DNA from: Thermoguttaceae bacterium
GTDB taxonomy: Bacteria; Planctomycetota; Planctomycetia; Pirellulales; Thermoguttaceae
Reading direction: 5' to 3'
Assembly: GCA_028695965.1 (NCBI GenBank)
Contig: JAQVHZ010000001.1
Location: 1-64,000, forward strand
Length of the DNA stretch: 64,000 nucleotides
A model generated the notes under the pieces. That model did no database searches, was not told where the DNA came from, and saw only the letters and a program-made list of their open reading frames with translations. Below, piece after piece: positions 8,099 through 16,071 of this stretch (its first letter is position 1; the number at the start of each line of letters is the position of its first letter). A program made the translations under genes and the position numbers.

Positions 8099-9250
8099 AT
8101 GAAGACTTTTTCTCTGCCCGACGTTTCGTCCCCGGAAGAACGCCTCGTCTCTCTTGACGCGCTTCGCGGCTTTGCCGTTCTCCTTTTTCTCACGGTTGGG
8201 ATTGTCGGTCAATTCGCGCGCGGTCCTATGAAGCTCCTCGTCGAAGCCAATTCGGAAGGGAGCGCGGCGTTCTGGACCAAGTTGATCGACCTATTTCAGT
8301 ACGCGCCTTGGGAAGGGTTTACGCTCTGCGACTTTGTGACGCCGCTCTTCGTCTTTATCGCGGGCGCGGCGATTCCGTTTTCGCTGTCGAAGCGCATGAA
8401 AAGCGAAGAGTGGCGCATGAGTCGGCTTTGGATTCGCATCTTTCGCCGGGTCGTTGTGTTATGGGTCTTAGGGATAGCGCTCTCATGGCTTGATCCGTCG
8501 AAATCCCAAAACGCGCTCCAAATAATTGCGGTCGCGTACCTATTCGGCTGTTTGGCGTATCTCTTTCTTCCGAAGAATGCCCAATGGGGGCTTTTTGTCG
8601 GTCTGCTCGTCCTCTATTGGGCGGGCATGAAAATCAAAGGGGGCGGTTATTCGGAAGAGATGAACGTAACGCTAGGGTATAAGCTGCTCAGTTCGCTGAC
8701 CATTATCGCAACGGCGCTTTGCGGCGTACTCGCGGGCGACCTGCTCTATACAACCCGGGAAGAGATAGAAGAGACGAGCGGCAACGACGTCGGCGCTCGG
8801 AAATTGGCGCAGCGTCAAGCGTGTTTGAGACTCGTTAGTTTTGGACTAGCCTTCTTCCTGCTCGGTCTGCTTTGGAGCCTGCTTCCGGAGAAATTCTTTT
8901 TCTATTGCCCGCTCGTCCGGCGTCTATGGACGTCGTCGACGGGCTTGTATGCATCGGGAATCTGCTTATTGCTTCTGGCGCTCTTCTACGCGGTCTTCGA
9001 CGTCTGGAAGACGCCCGGCTTGAAGACTTTTCTTGTCGTCCTCGGAACTAACGCGCTTGCGGCGTACGCGCTCTCTTACCTGCTCAATTTCGAGAAGGCT
9101 ATCGCCTGGCTTCGCATCGGTCTCGAAGAGGCCGGGTTCGGAGATTACTTCAACGAATGGAACCAGTTCGTCGTTCATTTGCTATGCGTCGCGCTCATTT
9201 TGATTATTCTCTGGAATCTGTGGCGCCGCGAAAAGTTCCTGCGCGCCTAA
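8099..9250 (+). CDS. DUF5009/HGSNAT-like membrane acyltransferase
   Basis: Multi-pass membrane protein of 383 residues related to the heparan-alpha-glucosaminide N-acetyltransferase/YeiB-like family (COG4299, DUF5009). The family opening LVSLDALRGFAVLLF is followed by roughly ten hydrophobic segments, and FTLCDFVTPLFVFIAGAAIPFS is the characteristic second helix region. Family members transfer acyl groups across the membrane to sugars; the substrate here cannot be told. It stands alone between the iorAB terminator and a bidirectional terminator at 9274-9317. The alternative is a membrane protein without acyltransferase activity, as in many YeiB homologues. Confidence 0.8.
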   Translation: MKTFSLPDVSSPEERLVSLDALRGFAVLLFLTVGIVGQFARGPMKLLVEANSEGSAAFWTKLIDLFQYAPWEGFTLCDFVTPLFVFIAGAAIPFSLSKRMKSEEWRMSRLWIRIFRRVVVLWVLGIALSWLDPSKSQNALQIIAVAYLFGCLAYLFLPKNAQWGLFVGLLVLYWAGMKIKGGGYSEEMNVTLGYKLLSSLTIIATALCGVLAGDLLYTTREEIEETSGNDVGARKLAQRQACLRLVSFGLAFFLLGLLWSLLPEKFFFYCPLVRRLWTSSTGLYASGICLLLLALFYAVFDVWKTPGLKTFLVVLGTNALAAYALSYLLNFEKAIAWLRIGLEEAGFGDYFNEWNQFVVHLLCVALILIILWNLWRREKFLRA

Positions 9251-9273
9251 TCGCCCGCTGAAATTCAGCGCCT

Positions 9274-9317
9274 AATAACAAACGCCGTTCCTCAAAAGAA
9301 GAACGGCGTTTGTTATT
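9274..9317. terminator. Bidirectional terminator
   Basis: AATAACAAACGCCGTTC and GAACGGCGTTTGTTATT make a perfect 17-bp stem with a 10-nt loop between two convergent genes. It can serve both the acyltransferase gene and gnd. Confidence 0.85.
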
Positions 9318-9348
9318 GATTCAATAAGCTGGAAGGACCGAGAGCGAA

Positions 9349-10854
9349 TCACTCTTCCGGCAACTTCTTTTCGTTGATCCAGTCGGTGTGGAACGGACCT
9401 TCGCCGGGCTTGTCGGCGCGGTAGTACGTATGCGCGCCGAAATAGTCGCGCTGCGCCTGAATCAGGTTCGCAGGGAGCGTTGCGGAACGATAGGAATCGA
9501 AGAAGGTAAGCGCGGCTGAGAATCCGGGCGCCGGAATGCCAAATTCGACGGCGGTCTTGACGACGTTGCGCCACGCCGCTTGCGCGCAGTTGATCACTTC
9601 GCTGAAATAGGGCGCGAGCAGGAGATTTTCCGGGTTAGGATCTTCGTCGAACGCTTCTTTAATGCGCTCGAGGAACACCGCGCGGATGATGCAGCCGCCG
9701 CGCCACAGGAGCGCGATTTGGCCGTAATCGAGGTTCCAGTCGTATTCTTTTGCCGCCGCTTGCAGTTGGATGAATCCTTGCGCATAGCTGCAGATCTTGG
9801 AGGCGTAGAGCGCCTGCTTCACTTGCGCGATGAATTCGTCGCGGTTGCCTTGGAACGTCGGGGTCGCCGGGGCGGCGACTCTTTCGCTCGCCTTGAGCCG
9901 CATCTCTTTCATAGCGGAGATGGCGCGCGCATAGACCGCCATCGTAACGAGCGTGCTCGGAGCGCCAAGATCGAGCGCGTGTTGACTCATCCATTTGCCG
10001 GTCCCCTTGGCGCCGGCGACGTCGAGGATCTTGTCGACCAACGGCTCGCCCGTCTCGGGATCGTCGACGGTAAAGATATCGCGCGTGATTTCGATCAAGT
10101 AGCTGTCGAGCTCCGTCTTGTTCCAATCGGCAAAGACGTCGTAGAGTTCTTTGTTCGAGAGTCCAAGGACGTGTTTCAGGATCCAATAGGCGTCGCAGAT
10201 GAGCTGCATGTCGCCGTATTCGACGCCGTTGTGGACCATCTTGACATAGTGTCCGGCGCCGCGGTCGCCGACCCAGTCGCAGCAAGGCGCGTCGTTGTTC
10301 TGACCGACTTTTGCGGAAATCGACTGGAAGATATCCTTAATAATGGGCCACGCTTCCGGATCGCCGCCGATCATCAAGCTCGGTCCGCGCCGCGCGCCTT
10401 CTTCGCCGCCGGAGACTCCCGCGCCGACGAAATGGACGCCGATTTGTTCCAAGAACTTAGTGCGGCGTTCGGTGTCCAGGAAATGGGTGTTGCCGCCGTC
10501 GATGATGACGTCGCCGTCGTCGAGATAAGGAATCAGCTGGTCAATGACCGCGTCGACCGCGGCTTCTTCTGGATAGAGCGCAAGTTCCGACGCGTGGACG
10601 GGGTCTTTCGACTTGATCATCAACATGATCTTACGGGGCGACTTCAGCTTGGAGACAAGCTCTTCGAGCGAATGAGCGCCGACCAACTTGTCGCCTTTAG
10701 CTTTCGCCTCTTCGGTGGCAAGAAACTCGTCGACTTTGCTCGTCGTTCTATTAAAAACAGCGACCTCAAAGCCATTGTCTACCATGTTCAAGACGAGATT
10801 CTGACCCATGACGGCCAGACCTACTAATCCAATATCATATTTCTTTTCAGACAT
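9349..10854 (-). CDS. gnd: 6-phosphogluconate dehydrogenase, decarboxylating
   Basis: Oxidises 6-phosphogluconate to ribulose 5-phosphate with CO2 release in the oxidative pentose phosphate pathway. The N-terminal Rossmann motif GLVGLAVMGQNLVLNM carries the GxxxMG nucleotide-binding pattern, and NRTTSKVDEF gives the Arg/Thr that recognise the NADP phosphate. The substrate signature GAGHYVKMVHNGVEYGDM with its catalytic Lys is near residue 200, and the C-terminal region with the extended helical dimerisation domain is complete. Length 501 is slightly above the usual 470-485. RBS-like AAAAGGATTTG precedes the ATG. It appears monocistronic. Confidence 0.95.
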   Translation of the reverse strand: MSEKKYDIGLVGLAVMGQNLVLNMVDNGFEVAVFNRTTSKVDEFLATEEAKAKGDKLVGAHSLEELVSKLKSPRKIMLMIKSKDPVHASELALYPEEAAVDAVIDQLIPYLDDGDVIIDGGNTHFLDTERRTKFLEQIGVHFVGAGVSGGEEGARRGPSLMIGGDPEAWPIIKDIFQSISAKVGQNNDAPCCDWVGDRGAGHYVKMVHNGVEYGDMQLICDAYWILKHVLGLSNKELYDVFADWNKTELDSYLIEITRDIFTVDDPETGEPLVDKILDVAGAKGTGKWMSQHALDLGAPSTLVTMAVYARAISAMKEMRLKASERVAAPATPTFQGNRDEFIAQVKQALYASKICSYAQGFIQLQAAAKEYDWNLDYGQIALLWRGGCIIRAVFLERIKEAFDEDPNPENLLLAPYFSEVINCAQAAWRNVVKTAVEFGIPAPGFSAALTFFDSYRSATLPANLIQAQRDYFGAHTYYRADKPGEGPFHTDWINEKKLPEE

Positions 10855-10888
10855 TTTTCAAATCCTTTTCAAATAGAGCGCAAGAAAC

Positions 10889-10920
10889 AAAAACGCGCGT
10901 TAGAGGCAACGCGCGTTTTT
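10889..10920 (-). terminator. Terminator after the Asn-rich gene
   Basis: AAAAACGCGCGTT (10889-10901) pairs with AACGCGCGTTTTT (10908-10920); perfect 13-bp stem with a T run in either direction. It separates gnd from the upstream reverse-strand gene ending at 11029. Confidence 0.75.
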
Positions 10921-10980
10921 AATACTAGCGTCTTGCAACGCTAACCGTCGACAACCTCCCTCTGAAAAAACTCAAGGAAA

Positions 10981-11002
10981 GACGAGCGCCATTCGGCTCG
11001 TC
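10981..11002 (-). terminator. Second hairpin after the Asn-rich gene
   Basis: GACGAGC and GCTCGTC form a 7-bp stem. On the reverse strand it is followed by TTTCCTTGAG. Weaker than the 10889-10920 hairpin; the two may act in series. Confidence 0.45.
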
Positions 11003-11028
11003 GTTCGTTTTCCTTGTCTTCAGGGGAT

Positions 11029-12465
11029 TCAGTCGGCGTAAAAATTCGCGCCGGCGAAATCAACAGCGTAACCGTTCAGGTTCGCGTCGATTTGGTTGTT
11101 CGCAATCGTTTCCCAAGGATTAATCAGGACTCCGCCGGTAACGGAGGCAATGCTCTTCGCAGAAGCGCGGACGATCGAATCGCTGGCGACGGTCGCAGGA
11201 ACGTCGTATTCGGGCGTTTCTGCGCCGAGGAGTTCGTCGAATTGGCGCCCGGCTTTCGCTTGGAGATTTTGGCTGTGAATCAACGCGGCGACGAGCGCGA
11301 CGTCCATGCAGTTCTTAGCGTCGGCGAAAATCGGCTCGGCTTTGGCAAGCTCGGCGTAGCGTTTCTTCATGTTGTTGGCAAATTTTGTCGCCGCAGGATC
11401 GTTTTGACCGGTCGCCTTACGAGCGCCGTTGGCGGAAAAGTATTCGCGTTCCGTCAAGACGTCGACAGAAGACGCGGAGACTTTCCAAACGAGCGAATCG
11501 GCGTCGCGATAGAGGGCGTCGTATTTCGGTTCCATCCAGAAACGTTGACCGTACGAGGAAGCGCCCCGTTTCACCATGCTGAAGTAGCTGGCGAAATTCT
11601 TGATGGCGGCTTCGTCGAACCCGAGGCTCAAGCGCTTCATGCGATAATCGGCGGCGACCAAGACGTTCGCCATTCGGCTGTCGGCGGGCACGCCCGTCAA
11701 GGTAACGTTCATGGCGCCCATCGCTTCTCGGTTGACGTCAGGATTGGTAACGTCGGCACGTGCGGCGAGACGCGCGATCGCTTCGGCGGAAGGATCGATC
11801 GAGCAGGAAATCAGGTCTTTGTTATTTTCCGAAAGAGCGCGGAGAGCGACGAGCAGGTCTTCAAGATGAATGACCGGCTTGCCCGACTTGGCGCCGACAA
11901 CGACGCCGGAGTCGCTAAGGGTCCACGGTTCGGCTTGTCCGACGAGATAGACGTCTTTTTGGCTTGGATCGGCAACGACGTAATCGATCGAAGTCAATCC
12001 GCCAAGGTAACGCGCCGCGTCGGGAATTTGTTCGTTATTTTCACGGCAGGCAACGAGGAGATCGTTCAAGCGGCCGAGCGAGATCTTGCGTTCGGCGCTC
12101 GGCTTGTCGAGGTCGGCAGGAATCGCTTCCATTTGCGCCATGAGTTCGGCGTTGCTTGCGGCGAGCTCTTGCTGCGTCGCGCTACGGAGAATACGATCGG
12201 CGTCGATGGCGACGCCCCCAACCGCGCTGCGATAGCCCCAACGATAGTAGTCGTTGTCGTAATTGCCGTCGTTGTTGTTATTGTTATTATTGGTGTTGTT
12301 AGTGTTGTTTCTGTTGTTTCTGTTGTTCGTGTTATTATTGTTGTTATTATTGTTGTTCCTCTGGCACATACCTTGGGACGCAAAGCATGTGAAGAACCCT
12401 AGCACAATGAGCGCGCACAACAGCGTTTTGAACGATCGTCGCAGAGAGATTTTATCAACTTTCAT
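11029..12465 (-). CDS. Secreted DUF1598-like protein with poly-Asn linker
   Basis: Exported protein of 478 residues. Residues 1-34 form a signal peptide with a basic start and a hydrophobic core (LLCALIVLGFFTCFASQG). It is followed by a low-complexity linker of about 32 residues that is almost only Asn with a few Thr and Arg (about 36-67), then a Tyr/Asp-rich patch. The rest resembles the planctomycete DUF1598 domain: ARYLGGLTSIDYVVADP, VYLVGQAEPW, LLVALRAL, SCSIDP and VLVAADYRMKRLSLGF are typical of that family as I know it. Function is unknown. The promoter is likely at 12680-12708, with two hairpins after the stop. The poly-Asn tract is a site of likely length variation. Confidence 0.8.
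   Translation of the reverse strand: MKVDKISLRRSFKTLLCALIVLGFFTCFASQGMCQRNNNNNNNNNTNNRNNRNNTNNTNNNNNNNDGNYDNDYYRWGYRSAVGGVAIDADRILRSATQQELAASNAELMAQMEAIPADLDKPSAERKISLGRLNDLLVACRENNEQIPDAARYLGGLTSIDYVVADPSQKDVYLVGQAEPWTLSDSGVVVGAKSGKPVIHLEDLLVALRALSENNKDLISCSIDPSAEAIARLAARADVTNPDVNREAMGAMNVTLTGVPADSRMANVLVAADYRMKRLSLGFDEAAIKNFASYFSMVKRGASSYGQRFWMEPKYDALYRDADSLVWKVSASSVDVLTEREYFSANGARKATGQNDPAATKFANNMKKRYAELAKAEPIFADAKNCMDVALVAALIHSQNLQAKAGRQFDELLGAETPEYDVPATVASDSIVRASAKSIASVTGGVLINPWETIANNQIDANLNGYAVDFAGANFYAD
12268..12360. repeat. Trinucleotide (AAY)n tract coding poly-Asn
   Basis: On the forward strand this is a run of TTG/TTA trinucleotides with few interruptions, read on the reverse strand as AAC/AAT codons. 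It encodes the Asn-rich linker of the DUF1598-like protein. Confidence 0.8.
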
Positions 12466-12679
12466 TTTTTGTCCTCTATCAGGTTCTACCGCGTCGTGCG
12501 GAAACTACACTCTCATCCGCAGCGTCGCCGAAGGCGCGTCGATCCGCGCGGCCGCCAATACCCCGCTCCGTAACCGTTTTCTTGACAATCTAGGGTCAAG
12601 ACGAACGCGCACAGGAGCGCCTTCCAAAGTCGTCGCCGAGAACGCGCCAAAACAAACGCTTTTACCCAGCTGTTCTATA

Positions 12680-12708
12680 AGATTAACCAAACAAACACGA
12701 TTTGGCAA
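12680..12708 (-). promoter_or_regulatory. Putative promoter of the Asn-rich gene
   Basis: Reverse strand TTGCCA (12703-12708), 17-bp spacer, TAATCT (12680-12685). The leader would be about 205 nt. The remaining 270 bp up to the next promoter hold nothing I can name. Confidence 0.45.
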
Positions 12709-12966
12709 GTTTTTTCTTGAAAAATTTACCTTTTTCGGCTACTTTTTTCCGAAAAGGAACTCTCTTATTCGCAATATTCCGTTTATTCTCACCTGTCAAC
12801 TCTACCGGTTCAATCAAACTTTTCGGCGCGAATCCTCTCGTTTCCCCTCCTGACACGGCCGCTAATATTACCTATTCATAAGAAATAACGGTACTGATGA
12901 TTTTACTACATTTTACCACGTTTTAACAGATTATTGGATAAAATCCCCTTTTTTTCTTAAAAACTA

Positions 12967-12995
12967 TTGCTTTTGCAAAATATCTTCGATACAAT
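12967..12995 (+). promoter_or_regulatory. Putative promoter for the DUF1559 gene
   Basis: TTGCTT (12967-12972), 17-bp spacer, TACAAT (12990-12995). It leaves a long leader of about 275 nt before the ATG at 13278; no riboswitch or attenuator was recognised in the leader. Confidence 0.5.
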
Positions 12996-13277
12996 TCAAG
13001 AGGAACACGCTCGATTGTGGACGTCAATCTGCAGCGTTTTTTCAACCCTATGGAGATCCGACAGTTACTTTCGAATCTTCCCCTTCGAAAGGCGCTTTCA
13101 ACCACATCGTATCGCAATGCGATTACGCCGCTCTCCGAAAACCTCCTTTGATTAGCCGCGACTGAAATCGGTCTGTATTCTGCCGTAAAAGCGAGGGTCG
13201 AGACGGAACAAGTAATTTGTTTAAGCGCCGCTCGAATTCTTTCCGCACCCTTCGTTTTAATTAGTAGGGAGGTTTTT

Positions 13278-14315
13278 ATGAACCGACAACAAAGAAAGGG
13301 CTTTACGCTCGTCGAACTTCTGGTTGTTATTGCAATCATCGGTATTTTGATCGGTCTTTTGCTTCCGGCAGTTCAGGCGGCGCGTGAAGCGGCGCGGCGT
13401 ATGCAATGCACGAACAACATGAAACAACTCGGGTTGGCAATGCATAACTATCACGACACGAACGGCGTCTTCCCGCCGGGCAACACGTTTTTCAACGAGC
13501 GCAACAGCGCGAACCCGCTCACTGGCACGGGGTTGGGCTGCGAGGCGGGGGGCGTCTATCACGGCATGATGGGCTGGCCCGCGTTCATCCTTCCGCAAAT
13601 GGAAGGCGCGGCGCTCTACGAGTCGATCGACTTCACAAGGCGCGCGTACACAAACTATTGCGTTCATGCGAACGCCTACGGTCACAGTACTTCTAATCCG
13701 ACGTGCGGGGACTCCGTAAACAGCGAAGCGGGTTCCAACGCGCCTTCCGGCTTCCGTTGTCCGTCGGTTCCCAAGGGAACCGCGCCCGAAGGATCCCAAA
13801 AAGACTACGCCGTTAACGGCGGCTCAGAATTGCCAGAACGTACCACGACCGAAAATATCGGTATCACCGTTGGCGATCCAAATGGTAACCGCGGTCCTTT
13901 TTTTGGGCTCTTCTGGTGTAATAGCCGTTGCGACCTCGCGTCGATCGTCGACGGCACGTCTCACACGTTCATGTGCGTTGAATTGTCGAGCGTCGCACTG
14001 CCGACCGCCGTTCAAACAGGTTTCTCCGCGAACCCGTTCATCGCCGTCGGTCACTGGTCGGACGGTTACGCAATGTTCACGCACTCCGGCGTCATGAACA
14101 TTCCGCCGAACTGCTTGAGCTATCACGAAGATTCGCGCACCGCGCGCAGCTTCCATCCTGGCGGGCTTAACGGTCTCATGGCGGACGGTTCCGTTCATTT
14201 CGTTTCTGAAACGTGCGACACGAACGTCTACTACGCGACCTACACGCGCGCCAGCGCCATGTTCCCAGCCGGTCAGGGCGGCAGCAAGGCGGGCGGCGGT
14301 CCGGCGTTGTTCTAG
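13278..14315 (+). CDS. DUF1559 prepilin-like protein
   Basis: Planctomycete DUF1559 protein of 345 residues. The N-terminus has a type IV prepilin cleavage motif and hydrophobic helix ([16 protein letters not shown]), followed by the family hallmark [20 protein letters not shown]. The C-terminus has the family ending FHPGGLNGLMADGSVHFVSE. Proteins of this very expanded family are thought to be exported and anchored by the pilin-like helix; their role is unknown. The start is supported by GGGAGG 5 nt upstream. The next gene, a small lipoprotein 109 bp downstream, forms a recurrent pair with DUF1559 genes, also seen at 59275-61626. Confidence 0.93.
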   Translation: MNRQQRKGFTLVELLVVIAIIGILIGLLLPAVQAAREAARRMQCTNNMKQLGLAMHNYHDTNGVFPPGNTFFNERNSANPLTGTGLGCEAGGVYHGMMGWPAFILPQMEGAALYESIDFTRRAYTNYCVHANAYGHSTSNPTCGDSVNSEAGSNAPSGFRCPSVPKGTAPEGSQKDYAVNGGSELPERTTTENIGITVGDPNGNRGPFFGLFWCNSRCDLASIVDGTSHTFMCVELSSVALPTAVQTGFSANPFIAVGHWSDGYAMFTHSGVMNIPPNCLSYHEDSRTARSFHPGGLNGLMADGSVHFVSETCDTNVYYATYTRASAMFPAGQGGSKAGGGPALF

Positions 14316-14424
14316 TCCGTTGGAACGCTGTTGCGAACTCTATGCGTCGGTTGAATACGCCTAAAACGACACTCAGCCGACGTTTTCTTAACACTCAACA
14401 TCACCAGGAATAGACATAAAGATT

Positions 14425-14835
14425 ATGAACAGACGTATGTTTCTCGCGTCGGTCGGCGCCGGCGCGCTTGTCGCAATCAGCGGCTGTAAACCAAAAGCGC
14501 CCTACGCGCTCGTTCCAATCTCCGGTACCGTAACCTACCAAGGCAAACCGCTTGACGAGCGGTTCCACATCCAATTCGAGCCGGACGACGGCTCGCGGCC
14601 GAGCATGGGAAAAATAGGCTCCGACGGTTCGTTCGAAGCGGTCCATACCGCTAGCCAAAAGGGCGTCAAACAGGGCCCTTGCGCCGTCGTCGTCTATTGG
14701 AACGGCGACCCGGCCGTGGACCCTGTCCCGGAAGAATTTGCCGATATGGTCGCAAAATACGGGTTCACCGGCTCCGACAAACTCAAAGTCGAAATCTCTA
14801 AGAAAGACACGAAATTCGAAGTGAAATACGAATAA
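14425..14835 (+). CDS. Small secreted lipoprotein
   Basis: 136-residue lipoprotein. A signal peptide ends in the lipobox AISGC near residue 20, so the mature protein is lipid-anchored. The mature part starts with a beta-rich segment (ISGTVTYQGKPLDERFHIQFEP) of the transthyretin/carboxypeptidase-regulatory-like kind common in planctomycete lipoproteins. The last residues (FEVKYE) are repeated in a 17-codon remnant at 19400-19453. It follows the DUF1559 gene in the same direction and probably shares its transcript. Function unknown. Confidence 0.8.
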   Translation: MNRRMFLASVGAGALVAISGCKPKAPYALVPISGTVTYQGKPLDERFHIQFEPDDGSRPSMGKIGSDGSFEAVHTASQKGVKQGPCAVVVYWNGDPAVDPVPEEFADMVAKYGFTGSDKLKVEISKKDTKFEVKYE

Positions 14836-15149
14836 TTCGGCGTCTTTTGCAAAGAATAAAATATGAGTTACAACGAAATCGCGCGGAACAAACGTTTCGT
14901 ACGTCGAGGGACTCCTGCGGGCGGTTTTTGTTTTAGCACAACGCCAAAGGAGCCCCTTTGTGTCTGTTGTTTTCCTGAAGACTTTCCTGATTTTCAAAAG
15001 TGGGGAAAGCTCCATTAAGAAACAATTGAGGCTATTAGGAGAACGCTGGTTTCGAATTGCCGTTTAGCAGAACCTGCGCCCTGGGCAACAGTTTTTCGTA
15101 ACTTTACCTCTTTGGCAGCCTGTTGATAACTTAGGAGAGACGTTCAGTC
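14836..15149. other. Intergenic region without a gene
   Basis: 314 bp between the lipoprotein and the SUMF1 gene. I see no reading frame of note and no clean U-tailed hairpin. The last bases carry the RBS TTAGGAGAG for 15150. Confidence 0.4.
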
Positions 15150-16069
15150 ATGAGAGGACGAACAAAGACGTCGGCATTTTTCGCAGCGCTTGCGATTTCA
15201 GGCGTATTGACTTTTGTAAGCGGCGTTTACGCTCAGAGCAAAAGCAAGGGCTTCGTTGCCGAGGAAACGCTGCAGGGAGCCGAAACTCCTGCCGAAGAAT
15301 GGGCGGCTTCTTTCGCCGGTGAAAAAGTAGGGGAATTGCGAACGCTCAATATCAACGGTATTCCTTACCGTTTCCATTGGTGTCCAGCCGGTAGTTTTAT
15401 GATGGGTAGTCCTGAAACAGAGCGAGGTCGACACAACAACGAAGCCCTTCATGAAGTAACGTTATCGCACGGTTTTTGGATGCTTGAAACGGAGGTAACG
15501 CAGGAGATGTGGGAATCGATCACGGGGAGAAATCCCAGCGAGTTTAAGGGGCTGATCTCCCTGTTGAATGCGTCTCTTGGAACGACTGTCAAGAGTTCAT
15601 TGCTAGGCTCAACGACCTTGGAAGCGCTCCTGCTGGAACTCGTTTTTCTCTTCCTACTGAGGCGCAGTGGGAATACGCCTGCCGCGCTGGCACGACGTCG
15701 CCTTTCTTTTGGGGCGGTTCTCTTAGCGGCGACAACGCAAATTGCGACGGCAAGCGCCCTTATGGAACGGACGTTAAAGGCGAGTTTTTAGAGAAGACGG
15801 CGCCCGTCGGCAGTTACGCGGCGAATCCCTGGGGGCTGTGCGATATGCACGGCAACGTATGGGAATGGTGCGTGGATTGGTTCGACTACTATCCGTCCAA
15901 CGCTGTAACCGATCCTTGTCCCATTTACGGCACGACGCGCTTGATGCGCGACGGCGGCTGGTACAACAGCGCCAAGGACTGCCGATCAGCTAACCGATTC
16001 TACTATGTCGCCGTTTACTGGAACGCCGACGTCGGTTTTCGTCTTACCCTTGTTCCCAAGAATGAGTAG
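15150..16069 (+). pseudogene. SUMF1-domain protein, frameshifted
   Basis: Secreted SUMF1/formylglycine-generating-enzyme-like protein interrupted by one frameshift. Frame 1 gives a signal peptide (about 1-29), then YRFHWCPAGSFMMGSPETE and LETEVTQEMWESITGRNPSE, both SUMF1 hallmarks, and goes out of frame just after GRNPSEFKG at the G run 15548-15551. From 15554 another frame continues the same fold: DLPVECVSWNDCQEF, LPTEAQWEYACRAGT, GLCDMHGNVWEWCVDW and a C-terminal VGFRLTLVP. Adding one G would restore about 306 residues. It is either a real inactivation or a sequencing error. It lies 37 bp before the large haem/SUMF1 gene, in the same direction. Confidence 0.85.
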
Positions 16070-16071
16070 CG

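Noticed and set aside
11014..12402. 462-residue forward frame opposite the Asn-rich gene
   Set aside because: Its C-terminal poly-Val/Ile run is simply the antisense of AAC/AAT codons. The reverse frame has a signal peptide and DUF1598-like motifs.
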